Of a DNA stretch of 64,000 nucleotides, positions 34,667 through 46,774 are shown in pieces. Source of the stretch: Monodelphis domestica (lineage: Eukaryota > Chordata > Mammalia > Didelphimorphia > Didelphidae). The stretch's first letter is position 1, and each line of letters opens with the position of its first letter. The notes beneath the pieces are model-generated. The model saw only the letters and a program-made list of their open reading frames with translations, did no database searches and was not told the origin of the DNA. Where the stretch lies: the NCBI RefSeq assembly GCF_027887165.1, contig NC_077228.1, positions 206,747,479-206,811,478 of the forward strand. The letters run 5' to 3'. Both the position numbers and the translations under genes were made by a program.

Positions 34667-36560
34667 TATTTTTTTCTGCTATTAGTTCAGCCGTGTTACC
34701 TCCTTAGACTTCTTGTAGAACATGTTTCATCTTGTTATTTTGTTGATTATGTCACCCAGAAGACTGTCATCTTTCATTTCAATGCCCTGTTATTGGTTCT
34801 ACCACATGACAACACTAGGCTCTTCTTTCTCCCTTTCCCCACAAGGTCCCATCCCTATTTTCTTGCATAAAGGAATATAATAATTTTCAAGTAGTTCTTA
34901 AATCTCCCATTCTGAGGCAAGTTTCTTCCCCATGGGCAACTGCTAGCCTTGGGGCAAGGCTAAGAGGTCACCATAGTCTTATTGGTTGACTTACCCACTA
35001 GTGGCTGGGAGTGGTAGTGGAATGGTGGGGTGTGTGATGCTGATTATAAACTTATCAATTTAATAAAAGCTGGGAAAATGATGTCAAGGCTCTCCTGGGA
35101 CTAAGGCATCATATGGGACTAAGGATGGATGACCAGGTCTTGGTAGGGCTTAGTAAAGCAGGGGCCATTCAGTTATTTACTAAGTAGACACATTTTCAAC
35201 CCTGATGTTCTTATATCCTGTGCATGGATTATATATTTTACTTTTTCCCCTCAGTTACAACCAGCAATTTTGATGCTCACCATTGCAAACATCATAAAAG
35301 GGATTCTCAAATCAGGTTTTAAAGATTAATTCAGTTGAACAGGGAATAGGGGAGAAATTTCAGGGCACCAAGGGGAACAAGGAAGCTGTCATATTGAGAA
35401 GAAACCATGTAAACCATGTAATTTGGTAGTATCTTATTTTAACTAATTATAAAATATTAAGTTCAGCTGTTTTTATCTGCTAAAGGTATAAAAAGTGCTT
35501 ATTAGTGTTTTATATTTCATTTAATATTTAGGTCAAAGCCTTGGTCACCCTAGTTAAAACAACTATGTTCCCTAAAGGAAGAAAAAATATTCCAAAGAAA
35601 ACAGAGGTTACTTTCATCCACAGTCATAACTGCCTCTCTCTCTTATCAAATCTTTTCTCAGAGCTTTTCCAAAAAGAATAAAAGGTATCAGACCTTCTTT
35701 CCTACTATCCTTGTGATCAAACAATAACCCCCTCCCCCACACACAACTAAATGGAAAGAAGCTGAATACAGGTATCCTTTCTATATCATCAAGGATTACA
35801 GGGAATTATTGGGGCAGCAGCCCTTGTGATCTGGAAAAAAAGTAAAATTTATTGGTCCTCCCTTCATACCCAAAAAGGAGTCTGAATTTCTCTATTTCTT
35901 TTAGGGGGTGTTTACAGTATCTTACTGTAAAATTTGGGTTCAGTATTTGGTCATAGGCTATATAGATTCTAAACTTTTTCTGTGACCTCTGCTGACCTTT
36001 AGGTGTCATCTGCAGCTTTGGCAAAACTTTCAACAAATTACTATTTAATTTCTTATGCTGACCTGTGATATATCAAAACCTTGATGGGGAAAGTTGCAAT
36101 GTAGAAGGAATACCTGTAGTTTAATTATACTTTATAGTTGGCACTAAGAAAGGAGGGCAGAATAGTCCAATGCTTTCTACCAGAAAGCACCAATACTCCT
36201 GGGTATCCTCACATATCATAATGGCTTTCCTTTGTAACTCTTATCTGGGCCCCTGAAAAGTGATAGGTCGTCATTTTAACTCAGTACGTCTTACTCTCAT
36301 CGCATCCTAGAATTTTCTCCAACTATGCTTATAATTATCTTAGCAGTTATGGCATAATAAAAATACCTCTGTGTGCAGCTCCTATTTATTCCATCCAGTT
36401 GAAGGAAGAACAACCAGATAGTCATCAAGTCTGGGGTGTTTATCTTCTATGTTCCTGGCTTCCCTTTTCTTTGTCTTTTTCAGTAGCCTTCATGATCTCT
36501 TTATTTCCTTTACCCAATCAAAACAGGAAAAGATTTTTTTATAAATTATCAGAGTTTGGT
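34667..36560. other. No gene recognised
   Basis: Intergenic, AT-rich, no clear exon. Some features look LTR-like (GTATAAAAAGTGCTTATTAG near 35490) but I cannot set ends. Confidence 0.35.
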
Positions 36561-36904
36561 ATATGGCTCAGTCTCCCTCTCTACCTCAAACCTTACACTT
36601 GAGAACTTGTTGATAACCTCTCAAATGCTCCCATTTCTCACTTCAACTCCCTCAGATTGCATGACTCCCTTCTTTCTCAGCAAGTCCAGTGCTCAGCTAA
36701 TGGTCTCCCTCTCCACTTCAATTCCTGCCTTCATACTAGGGGGACTTTAGTGTACATGTTGATGTTTTCTCCAACACCCTAAATTTCCAGGTCTTCAATC
36801 TGTCTAGTTCCCATAGCCACTCTTCTGTACCAAAGAAGGTCATATCCTTCATCTTGCTATCAACCACAAGTGTTTCACTTCTATGATAAAAAATTCTGAA
36901 GAGT

Positions 36905-37117
36905 GGGGCAGCTGGGTAGTTCAGTGGATAGAGAGCCTAGAGACAGGAGGTCCTAGGTTCAAATCTGGCCTCAGACACTTCCCAGCTGTGTGACCCTGGG
37001 CAAGTCACTTGACCCCCATGGCCTAGCCCTTATCGCTCTTCTGCCTTGAAACCAATACACAGTATTGATTCCAAGACAGAAGGTAAGGGCTAAAACAACA
37101 ACAACAACAACAACAAC
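36905..37117 (+). mobile_element. Marsupial tRNA-derived SINE with (AAC)n tail
   Basis: GGGGCAGCTGGGTAGTTCAG to GACAGAAGGTAAGGGC, then AAC units at 37094-37118. A perfect 16-bp target-site duplication AAAAATTCTGAAGAGT flanks it (36889-36904 and 37118-37133). It looks young. Confidence 0.95.
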
Positions 37118-37139
37118 AAAAATTCTGAAGAGTATGATT

Positions 37140-37350
37140 AAAGGTGGAAATAGTTAGAATAATGATCTATGCTACAAATTTCCTGACAAAGAGGTGATGG
37201 ATTTAAGTTACAGAATGACACATACATTTTTGGACATAGACAATGTGAAGCTTTGTTTTGCTTGACTATGAATGTTTCCTACAATGTTTTCTTTCTTTTA
37301 AATTGGGGTTTGGGTAGGAAAGAAAATACTTATTAAATACTTGATTCTAT
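37140..37350 (+). mobile_element. Marsupial LINE 3'-UTR-like fragment
   Basis: AGAATGACACATACATTTTT, GGACATAGACAATGTGAAGC and TTTGTTTTGCTTGACTATGA recall a common marsupial interspersed tail; the class is not certain. Confidence 0.4.
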
Positions 37351-37386
37351 CTAAATGGTTCTTAACTGCGGGGGTCTACAAACTTA

Positions 37387-37452
37387 TTTTTTAAACCCTT
37401 ACCTTCCATCTTAGAATCAATACAGGGTATTGGTTCTAAGGCAGAAGAGCAG
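37387..37452 (-). mobile_element. SINE 3' fragment
   Basis: TTTTTAAACCCTTACCTTCC to GTTCTAAGGCAGAAGAGC; only the 3' third of the SINE is present. Confidence 0.85.
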
Positions 37453-37504
37453 TTAAAAAACATTCTGAGAACACAGGCTTTCCCATACTATCAAAGGGGT
37501 CCAC

Positions 37505-37505
<1 letters not shown>

Positions 37506-37548
<43 letters not shown>
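37506..37548 (+). repeat. (AC)n microsatellite
   Basis: About 21 uninterrupted CA units. Confidence 0.98.
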
Positions 37549-37552
<4 letters not shown>

Positions 37553-38170
37553 AAGAAACCCTACTTTAAGCTATTGCCCTGCATTTTCTTCCATTCACAG
37601 CTTAGACCTTTTTGTACTATTGCCTACTCCTCATGCTTCACTGCTATCCTTTTACAATATGGCTTCCAACATCACTAATTGAAATTGCTGTCACTAACAA
37701 CCTCAGGGGGTACATCCAATAACAGTTTTTGTCTTCATCTGACTTTTGTATAGCACCCCACACACCTAATCCCCTACTTATCCCCAATATTCTCAGGACA
37801 CTACTCACTATTCTTGTCTGATAGAATCTTCCCAATCTCTTTTGCTTGAGTATCATCCATTTCCTGACTATGAATGGATGTATCCTAGCGCTCCACTCTT
37901 TCTATATTTTGTGATTTCAGCAGCTCCCTTGAATTCAATGATCCTTTCTATGTAGATTAATCTTATGTCCAGTACATAGTAATTGCTTAATGCTCATATA
38001 TTCATTCATTCAGCTACATATCCAACCAGTATCTCTTTTCTGAGCTCCAGTCCTCTGACAACTGCTGGACAGCCCTATCTAGATATTTCAAAAGCATGTT
38101 AAACTTAATATCCAAAACAGAATACATTGTTAGTGCGATTTCTCTTCATAATTATTCTATTCCTATAGAG

Positions 38171-38369
38171 CAGTGGTGTCAAACTCAAATAGAAAAATGG
38201 GTGCCACTAAATCATATATGGGAATTTCTTTGGGTCACACATAAACTTAGAAAATCACATATTAACATTATCTACATTTAAACATTTTTATTTTGTTAAA
38301 TTTCTAAATAACATTTCAATTTGGTTGAGGTGGCACTGGGGAGTATTTTGGCTTCATGTTTGACATCTG
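38171..38369 (+). mobile_element. Non-autonomous hAT element inside L2
   Basis: 199 bp. The start CAGTGGTGTCAAACTCAAAT and the end CATGTTTGACATCTG are inverted. A perfect 8-bp target-site duplication CTATAGAG (38163-38170 and 38370-38377) matches the hAT habit. The interior (ATCACATATTAACATTATCT) recalls a repeated opossum hAT family. Confidence 0.88.
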
Positions 38370-39150
38370 CTATAGAGGTTAACACTGTCCTTTCTAGTCA
38401 AACATTTTTGCTGTGATTATACTTTACTGTCCTCTCTCATGTCCATATCCAATTAGTTGCCAAAGTTTGTTGATTCTTCTACCACATTTTTTGCAGCTAT
38501 CCCCTCCTCTCCACTCACACAACCACCACCCAAAACTCTCAACTCTTACCTGGGTAACTGTAGGAGCCCATTAATGGATCTCCCTCTTTCCAGTCTTTTC
38601 CCCTCTCCAATTCATCATCCATATAGCTGCCAAAATAGATTCCCTAAACTGCAGGTTTGACCATGTCAATCTCCTGCTCAAAAATATTCAGTGATCTCTA
38701 TTGTTTCTAGGATAAAATAGAAACCCCTCTGGTATTTAAATTCCTTCACAATCTAGCTGCAGCTTATCTTTCCATATTTACATCACATAACTCCACTTCT
38801 CTCAATCCTATATTCCAAACTGTCCCACTTACTTTTTCCCATAAACGATCTCATCTACTCCCCTATGCCTTTGTATCTGTTATCCATGCCTGGGAACACT
38901 CTCCCTCTACTACTCCATTTCTTGGAATTCCCTAACTCTATTCATGGCTCAGATGAGGTGTTGTCTCCTTTATGAAACCCCAGTTGTTAGTGCTTTTCTT
39001 CCTATTACTTTCTTAATTATTTGCTTAATTAATTTGTATTTGTGTATATGACGTTTTCTCTCACCAGAATGTAAGCTCCTTGAAGGCAGGCACTATTTTA
39101 ATTTTTGTCTTTGTAAACCCAGAATTGAATAGGTATTTGTTGAATAGTCT

Positions 39151-39924
39151 CAAAGTCTTTACTTCTCCCAGAATTTTTATTACAGGTTTATGGGTTGAAA
39201 GATTTTATTTGCTATCAATGGAATTTTTGACAATATCAAGGAGCTTGGAGGTTTTGGGTAGAAGTGGGCTGAGCACAGTGTCTCTAAAAAGAATTATATT
39301 TCCTTTCTCTAATCTCCTTGACCTTGTTCTCTCCTGGAAAATAGGTTGGTCCAGTTGCTAAAGGGCTATTTCTGAAAACTCCTGGTGGTCAAAAAGCCCA
39401 TGCTCCTCCTGCCTGATCGACTGCTTCCAAGATCTGGAATTCCCTCTTTTATCTTGGGTCCCTACCCACCAAATCCTTCTCTGGGTCCTTTAGCAAATCT
39501 AAGCTCTCCCTTTGACCCAAATCTCCAAGATGTATTTTACAGTACTTCTCAGGCCATTTTAGATAGTAGTACTTTATACCATAACCACCCTTTTGTGGAA
39601 TGTATTATTATATTATCTGTCTCTATGAAGTTTCTGATCAAAATGTATCCTTTTAAAACAGCTATATTTTAGCCCTGCACAGGTAGAACAGGTAATCCTA
39701 AGAACTAGACCACCTTAGAACTAAGCCAACTAATGATGGCAAGTGGGTACATTAATATGTACTGGGAACAAAAATTAGAAGTTATTTTATGTTCAAATCT
39801 ATTATCAAGGTCTAGAATTTTGTAGGAAATGAAACAGTCCAATTTTACCGTTGTTTTTCACTGTGCCTTATTCTAAAATACAGATAGCACAGTGTTTTTT
39901 TTACAGCTTTAACAACTTGATTAT
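39151..39924. other. No gene recognised, between L2 and the CDC27 3' end
   Basis: Sequence of unknown origin. It would be transcribed only if CDC27 read past the AATAAA at 39944. Confidence 0.4.
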
Positions 39925-42900
39925 AAACTGTTTTTAAAAGTAATTTATTTGGATTTTTCACATCCTTTAATGAATTGCAAATATATTAACAGAAAAGACT
40001 TTCCCCCCCAAAGACTGTACAATTTCTGAAATAAGTCAAGAAAAGCAAAAAGTAAAGACACAAAATTACATTGTTTCAATGCAAATAGTACACATCACAC
40101 CCACACTTGCATCCCTCCCCTCCCACTCCCACCCCCCTGTGTTGTCATGTTCTGTATTAAGAAAATGAGTCACCTTATTTCTCAGTGAATACCCATACTA
40201 TGCTCTGGATCAGAGACCTCCAAACTATTTTCTTCAAAGTGTTTTTTAATAGACTAAATACTGGTTATCACTGAGTTTTTTGTTTAAGGTACAACAGCAG
40301 CATGGTTCAAAGGTTACTTTTAGCTCTTGGAAAAAATAAAATTTCTTAAGTAATGAAGTATGGAGAAAGCAGGGACCATCTTTCATTATTGAGTACCACC
40401 ATCCACTTTAGAAGAAGAATTCCTATCCTTCTAAAATTCCAGAGTTAAGAACCCTTTCCAAGGCAATTTTTCAAAACTGAATTCCAATGCAACAACTTGT
40501 AACTTCTGAAGAAAAATTTAAAAATATATATAACATAAAAAAAGGAAACTGTCAAGGCATACTTAGTATTTTAGTTTTAAGAATTTCTTCCAAATGAACT
40601 ACCGCTGTTTGAAACAACCTTTTGTTCAATAAAAATAAGTTTCTTCTTTGGGTTTTTCTATATAACTCCCTTTTCTACCTATTTTTTGAAGGAGGAAGGG
40701 AACTGGGGAGAGCGGGAAGAATTAGAAACTATTGGGGGGGGGGGGAAAGCTCCATAGAATGAAATGACTTTTAAAACTGGCCTAAGGAAGAAAGAAATTA
40801 AGGTTGATCCCAACAAAATTGATGAAATAAGTCATTGATGAAATAAATTCCCTTCCACAGGAGTGGTATGCCCTTGACAATTACCATTTTCTACTCATCT
40901 CCAATGGACTAGCACCAGAAAGATTTATACCTTTGGTGTAGTGGATGTAAACTTCCAGTACAGAAAGGTATCCAATTGTAGTTTAGAAAATAATATTACT
41001 AATTTCACTTCCTCCAAACAGTACAGCATGGGGTTTTACAGCAATACCCCTATTAAAAAACTTTCTATGAAATGCTAGATGAAACAGCTGGTTTAAGGCT
41101 GGGCAAATGGGGGGAAAAAACCCTAAACTAAATTTAAATGCTACAAAACTACAAGTGGATAACAAAATGTAATACTCTGCTAGAAATCCAAGCAGCAGCC
41201 CTTGGGAAATTTCAGTGGTGCTCCTTTCATTTAATCTGGGTCTCCTCATTAATTTTCTCAATATGTGGATCAAGTAGAAAAATTTGATGAAATACCTCTC
41301 TGGCACCAAATACCTTCATCTAGTACTCTGACTTGCATTAATTGGCAATAGGATTTAGTGCACGTTTAAAAGAGCAGACGAATAGTGAATGACAAGTCTA
41401 CTCATATTCTAACAATAAATCCATGGATTAAAAAATTTTCATATTTCCTATAATCCACCTAATTTTCACAGCTTGGTTAGCAAGTACAAGTCAATGGTTG
41501 ATAAGTTTTTCCTTCATCAAAATGACCCAAAACTGTATCTACTCCTGTCATTAAGAAATTGTCATTTGATATACACTATGACAATGGCACTAAATAAAAA
41601 ATGTTAATAACTAAAGGTCCCCTAAAAATTACATACATTAAAATAAAGAAGGAACACACATTTAAAGACTACTTAAATAGGTTGTTGTGAAATTTCAATC
41701 ATTCCCAATTTATTGTGCATAATTGGCTCTTTAAAATCCTGTAATATAAACTTATGGCCATTCCCCAAGGACACCATCAACCTAAATTGCTGTACATTAC
41801 TTTGACATAGGAGAGAACTTCTTCCACCTTCATATAGCCTGGCTTATTTTTCAACTAAAAATTTCTAGTAGCCTAACTAACATTCCAAACCAAAATTTTG
41901 GTGACCTATGCCATCGAAAATGAATTAGAAGCAGAGAACCTTAAAAATGGATACTACCACAACCCAAAATTAATTGCACATTCTTGCATCCAGCTTAAAC
42001 AACACTTATAAAAGTTGAAAGGATGAACAATAGATTCAAGTTTATGGTAAAGGTTCTAATTATATTAAGGCTTCCACTGTCATGATCCCTTAAATTCTAG
42101 ATTGATTTAGTGTTTGTATACTGTTTATTATTGTGAATTTTATTTCCTGTTAGGGGACTTGGTCTGGTCTTTTAATAGGCAACTACCCTATCTTTGAATG
42201 TTGAAGGTGATCCCACAGGGCTTAAGAGAAGAGGTGACAACCAACTTTTTAGTCTGTAATACCAAAACAACAGTGATTGACACTTTGAAACTAGGTGAAT
42301 AAACTGAAAACTATTGGTTAGGTATAAAAACATTTTGTAAAAGCTGCTATTCTGGGACACTCTCCTCTTACCAAGAGCAAGTTTACACTGTATGGAGGGA
42401 CATTTTATTCTTACACACACAGGTGTACAGATTATGCCCATTATATTTGTTTACAGGAGACACTGTAATTTTAAGGTAATTTACATTCCTTGGCATTCAA
42501 GTTATTCTGTAATAGGCAATGTCTTTTATTGTTCTATCTGGCACTTGCCAATACCATCCTTGAAGAACCTGGAAATGAAGGTCAGTCACTCCACTTACCA
42601 AGAACACAACTAAATTAAGACAAGTTTCTGGAGAAAGACCAAAAAATTCTGGTTCATCACTATTCCCCTTGGCTAAAGGTTCCCTTAGGGCAAAACACAA
42701 CTCTTCCTTCCATGATAGCTTTCCAACAAAGGGAGGTTTTTAAAAAATTAGAATTAAAAAAAAAACACAAAAGAAAAAAAGTCTTTCCCCCATAAACTGT
42801 CGTGTTCATATAGGTGAAAGAGCCAGTCTTGGTAGCAGATGAATATTGCACTGCCATTCATTCATTCTGTGTACAGTCTGGGTCCGATGAAAATGGCACA

Positions 42901-43025
42901 CTCCTGGTATAAGTGATGGACAATGACAATGCTGGCTCAAGGTGTGAAGACTCAGGACATGGAGGGACAAGAAAAAATAACAGCACTAGTCACACATCCA
43001 GGTGCAAATGTCTGGCTTCCAGAAG
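39925..43025 (-). other. CDC27: CDC27 3' untranslated region
   Basis: About 3.1 kb directly after the CDC27 stop. In contrast to almost every other few-kilobase stretch here, I recognise no SINE, L1, L2 or LTR in it, and there is no splice-like structure. The right edge is fixed by the stop; the left edge is inferred from the AATAAA signal at 39944-39949 (complement). Other AATAAA complements at about 41708-41713, 42123-42128, 42408 and 42528 could give shorter transcripts. A run of 12 G on the plus strand (40734-40745, C in the mRNA) lies inside. The extent is inferred, as no transcript data are available. Confidence 0.6.
39944..39949 (-). promoter_or_regulatory. CDC27: Putative distal CDC27 polyadenylation signal AATAAA
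   Basis: TTTATT on the plus strand reads AATAAA in the CDC27 direction. It is the last such hexamer before the sequence changes to unrelated intergenic DNA, and GT- and T-containing sequence follows downstream in sense (GTTGTTAAAGCTG and on). Cleavage would be expected near 39920-39930. Confidence 0.5.
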
Positions 43026-43108
43026 TTAAAATTCATCACTTTCTGCTGCATGAAGTTGTGTGTCATCTGCATCTGTCATGCTGCTCTCTTGGGATTCGTC
43101 TGTTCCCA
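43026..43108 (-). CDS. CDC27: CDC27 terminal coding exon with stop codon
   Basis: Coding part of the last exon: TG completes Met, then GTDESQESSMTDADDTQL, then HAAESDEF and TAA at 43026-43028. This is the acidic, Ser-rich C-terminal tail of CDC27, including the terminal ESDEF I recall for vertebrate orthologues. Codon phase fits the exon at 46775-46931. The acceptor is CTTAAAG before 43108. The upstream intron end is unusual: the usual pyrimidine tract is replaced by a (GTT)n run in sense, seen as AAC repeats at 43116-43143. The 3' UTR follows directly. Confidence 0.96.
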
Positions 43109-43115
43109 CTTTAAG

Positions 43116-43143
43116 AACAACAACAACAACAACAACAACAACA
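43116..43143 (-). repeat. (AAC)n / (GTT)n microsatellite at the last CDC27 acceptor
   Basis: About nine AAC units on the plus strand. In the CDC27 direction this is a GTT run ending only a few bases before the CTTAAAG acceptor of the terminal exon. It therefore occupies the place of the pyrimidine tract. Further A-rich units (ACAAA) continue to about 43165. Confidence 0.9.
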
Positions 43144-43814
43144 AAAACAAACAAACACAAAAACATCATGTGGTCAGTAGTAACCTGTCTAACAAATATG
43201 TCCTCTGTTATTATGAAAACAAGTCAGGTGACCAGTGTTAAATGGAGACAAAATGAAAGAAGCAAAACCCTAAACATGAATGTTTGAATGCCTTTGCCTT
43301 CTGTGAATAAAATGCAATTCTGATTCTCTATTGCACAGAATTATTAGTGTTACTTAGTCTTTAAAGAATTCAAGGATAACATGTCAAAGAGAGTTGACCT
43401 TGAAGTTTACTGTGAGGATACAAGTTAGTGGCTTCAGGGAAGTAAAGAAAAATGTGTAAAAACACTTTTCTATCAGACATAAAATTCAAAGCCCCTTGCT
43501 TAAATGTCTATTAAAACAAACAAATAAATAGCAAGGGGATGTAAATTTGTGCTAAGTCTTCTTTTCTAATGTTTCTGGTCAAGTAACCACCTTAATACAA
43601 ATTCTCTCTGGGAGAGGTATCTGAGGGTTCTGGGGTTACCTGCTGAAAACAGAGTTTTGCCACAGAAGAAGGAAAACTATTAAGAATGGTATATATTACA
43701 TTTATAGTAAACTCTGATATATAGCTTTAAAAACATATCTGGCATACTATCAACCAAATTTCTTTATACAATGGCATTTTCATACAACTACAGTAAAATA
43801 ATAATAATGATAAC

Positions 43815-44010
43815 AACTTACATTTACATATGTTTTAAATTTTATAAAATGCTTTACGTATTTATCTCATTAGTGCCTCATAACCAATCTGTGAGATAAG
43901 TAGTAATATACTCATTTTAGAGATGGGGAAATATATTCAGAGGGAGATTAAGTGGTTTGCCCAATGTCACATCACTAGTAAGCATAGATTTTCTGACCCC
44001 CTCCCCCATC
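43815..44010 (-). mobile_element. MIR-like SINE in last CDC27 intron
   Basis: AACAACTTACATTTACATAT, TTATCTCATTAGTGCCTCAT, GAGATGGGGAAATATATTCA and GTGGTTTGCCCAATGTCACA are the antisense MIR order. Confidence 0.7.
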
Positions 44011-44039
44011 CAGTCCTTTTCCTATTTCATGCTGAGTGA

Positions 44040-44200
44040 GCCTAAATACAAGAAACTGAATACATAAAAGATATATAAAATTATTCTTGCCTTCAAAGAG
44101 CTTATGATCTAATTGGGAAAACAGCATACATATCTAAAAAAAGATAAAAACCAATACAGTGTGCCAAAGGAGTGGTGTAGAAAACAAATTCTATAGGAAT
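44040..44200 (-). mobile_element. L2 3' end
   Basis: CTTGCCTTCAAAGAGCTTAT and GATCTAATTGGGAAAACAGC match antisense L2 tail sequence. Confidence 0.6.
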
Positions 44201-44479
44201 AAACTTCAATAGGAACAATTTCTATTTTGGTTTCTTAGGTTTAGCTATTGATATTCTGAAATTCCAACTGAAAATGATTTTTTAAATGCTATTTTGTGCC
44301 TAGTATTACTGATAGGTACCCTAATGGTTAAGAACAAAACAAAGCACTTCTGACCCAAACTAAGGAGCCAGAATGTCTCCTTAACTAAAACACACTCACA
44401 CACACACACACCCCGATGACCCACCCCACCTCCCTTCATTAAATTGGAAAATGAAAGCTAAAATGATGAACAATATTTT

Positions 44480-44680
44480 ATTTTTCATTCACTCAACAAG
44501 TATTGACTGCATACCAATTGCAGGAAAGGTGCTATGTTCTGATTCATGTTATTTCTTCTGTTAAGAAAAGCTTTCTAGGGGGAAGAGGCTAATTCTGCTT
44601 TTTGGGGGGAATCATTATTGCTTAGCATCATGCCCAGCATGTAGGAAACACTAGTAAATGCATGTTTACTGACCGGTACA
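44480..44680. mobile_element. L2 3'-end pieces on both strands
   Basis: CATTCACTCAACAAGTATTG (antisense type, 44488) and CATGCCCAGCATGTAGGAAA then AATGCATGTTTACTGAC (sense type, 44628-44672). Confidence 0.45.
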
Positions 44681-45494
44681 AGGAAATTTATGTCATAGTG
44701 CCTGCACTGTTCACACAGACCATAGAGCAAATTCTTTAAAGAGTACAAACTGTTGACTGCCATGAGCTAAGAGTCTATTTTCAGCGAAGTACTTTCATAA
44801 AATCACTAATGGACTGTCAACATTTAAAAGCATACACACGACACATGAAGTAATTTAAATTGTTTATCATGTGATTCTAGCATTCAAATTATTTAATTCA
44901 AACAATTCGAGATCCTTTCTCTCTCATTTCCAAGCTGTCCCAAATATAGGGGCATTTTGGTTGACAGAATGAATCTGTTAATCTCTGTAAGCAATAAGAA
45001 CTAGAAGGTTAGCAGAAATCACTAAGAAAGGTCATTTCCTGGGCTCTTTGGATTGTGGAACTGGCCCATTTCATTCTATATCTGATTAGTTATTCTCAAG
45101 TCTTATAAAATACCATTCTAGCTACCAGCCATTAGTCCTAATGCAGATACTCATATCCCTAAAGATTTGGAAACTTTCTAGGAAACTAACAAAGTTAGAG
45201 GGTAATAATTTTATTTAGAAGTCTTGTCATAGTTTACCAAAACTGAGTAAAGACATACTAATTCATCTAATAAGTTGAATTTTACTGCCTCATTAATTTA
45301 TAAATATGAAGATACTGATTACTTGGCTGTTACGAGCCATTTATCCATGTCTATCAACCTACACAATGGTACTTCAAAGCAGCATGTAACATCCACCACT
45401 ATTTGGTGGTATCAAAAAATTGGGTGGTACTTAATAGACAATTCTATGATGATCTTTGAAAGAAGCAACCAATTTAGGGGCATTGTTAAATTAC
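44681..45494. other. CDC27 intron, no feature recognised
   Basis: Unique-looking AT-rich intron sequence. Confidence 0.4.
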
Positions 45495-45671
45495 TGAGGC
45501 AGAGAGATGGCACAGTGGAGAGAATCGCCAGGTCTGGAATCTGGAGGACTTGGGTTCAAATCAGGCCTGAGACACTTCCTAGCTGTGTAACCCTGGGCAA
45601 GTCACTTAACCCTGTTTGTCTAGACTTTGCCTTGAAGCTATTATTAGGGTGGAAAGTAAGGGTTTAAAAAA
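45495..45671 (+). mobile_element. Marsupial SINE, antisense to CDC27
   Basis: GCAGAGAGATGGCACAGTGG, GGTTCAAATCAGGCCTGAGA and GGTGGAAAGTAAGGGTTTAA; the 3' part is diverged. Confidence 0.85.
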
Positions 45672-45694
45672 ATTTAAATTATTGTTCTGAATCT

Positions 45695-45832
45695 AAAGGT
45701 GCTCTGTTTTGAGTCAGGAATATGAGGATTCAAATCCAGATTCAGATATGTCTTAGCTATGTGACTCTAGGCAAGTCACTAAACCTCTGTCTGCTTCAGT
45801 TTGCTCAAATGTAAAATAAAAGATTTAAATAT
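45695..45832 (+). mobile_element. MIR-like SINE
   Basis: GAGGATTCAAATCCAGATTC, GTGACTCTAGGCAAGTCACT and TGCTCAAATGTAAAATAAAA. Confidence 0.65.
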
Positions 45833-45991
45833 TGGTAAACTTGCTCCCTCTCTCCTTCCCCTTTATTCTTAAGTTTATATGGGTAGTTTCATCATGGGTA
45901 TTCATTAACTCTTTCCTCAGAAACATGCTCCTTTTATAACTTAAAATACACAAAGAATACTCATGAATTTGATTAAAAAGTGTATATTTGT

Positions 45992-46179
45992 GAGGGTAGC
46001 TAGGTGGCTCAGTGGACTGAGAGCCAAGACTAGAGATGGGAGGTCCTGGGTTCAAATTTGACCCGAGACACTAACTAGCTGTGTGATCCTCGGCAAGTCA
46101 CTTAACCCCCATTGTCTATCCCTTACTGCTCTTCTGTCTTGGAACAATATTGATTCCAAGACAGAAAGTAAGTTTTTTT
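45992..46179 (+). mobile_element. Marsupial tRNA-derived SINE
   Basis: GGGTAGCTAGGTGGCTCAGT to AAGACAGAAAGTAAGTTTTT. Flanks AAAGTGTATATTTGT and AAAGTGTATATGTGT are the target-site duplication. Confidence 0.93.
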
Positions 46180-46474
46180 AAAGTGTATATGTGTACAGCA
46201 TGCAACTTTTTCAAAGTGGTGCCACAATGATTATTTCAATTCACCTTCTTAATATCAGTCTCCTTTTTCAGAAAGAAACCAAACTGAAACCCAAATGAAT
46301 TATTCAAAGTCACAGAGCAAGTTATCAAGAAAACAAAAAATTGGAACCCAGGTTTCTTGACTGTTATTTTGACATTCTTTCTATAATACCTTGTTAAAAT
46401 ATCTTCCCTGCAAACATATTCCAGGAGAGTGAAAACCCCTTAGTTAAATATATGATTCTACCTGGAATTTTCAT

Positions 46475-46556
46475 TTTTGTTTCTATAGCCTCAGAATCTA
46501 TCACTGTCTGGCATATGGAAATTACTTAATATATGTTTGCGGAACTGAGTTGCTGA
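46475..46556 (+). mobile_element. L2 3' end
   Basis: TCACTGTCTGGCATATGGAA and ATTACTTAATATATGTTTGC. Confidence 0.6.
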
Positions 46557-46774
46557 AATTGAATTTTCTAGAGTAAGAACAGTGTTTTAAGTTCTTCCTT
46601 CATTTAAAATGATTTATACAAAGGTCGTCAGTTCTATGGAGATGCTCATGTATTCATGTTTCTATTGTTCTCTCTATATAAAAAGTCTAATCACTGCCGA
46701 TCCCCACGTGATATTCTACACTTTTTTGGTTTAGAGTTAGAAATACAAACCTGATTCATATGGATAACACTCAC

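Larger units (their letters stand above)
36561..39150 (+). mobile_element. Long L2 in sense, with nested insertions
   Basis: Order of L2 ORF2 and tail: TCAACTCCCTCAGATTGCAT (36640s); TCCAACATCACTAATTGAAA and the tail of that part (37560-38160); TGACCATGTCAATCTCCTGC, TCTAGGATAAAATAGAAACC, TCCTTCACAATCTAGCTGCA (38650-38770); then AGAATGTAAGCTCCTTGAAG GCAGG and TATTTGTTGAATAG at 39065-39150. It is interrupted by a SINE at 36905-37117, further material to about 37560, and a hAT copy at 38171-38369. No intact frame. Confidence 0.75.

Noticed and set aside
36905-37000. tRNA-like sequence (GTTCAAATC box and head)
   Set aside because: It belongs to a tRNA-derived SINE, as do all similar matches; none is a complete tRNA gene.
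43116-43165. Short regular repeats as a CRISPR-like array
   Set aside because: Simple AAC/ACAAA microsatellite; no repeat-spacer structure and a vertebrate context.
45275-45667. 130-codon frame
   Set aside because: Its second half is a SINE in a CDC27 intron, on the opposite strand; no homology seen.
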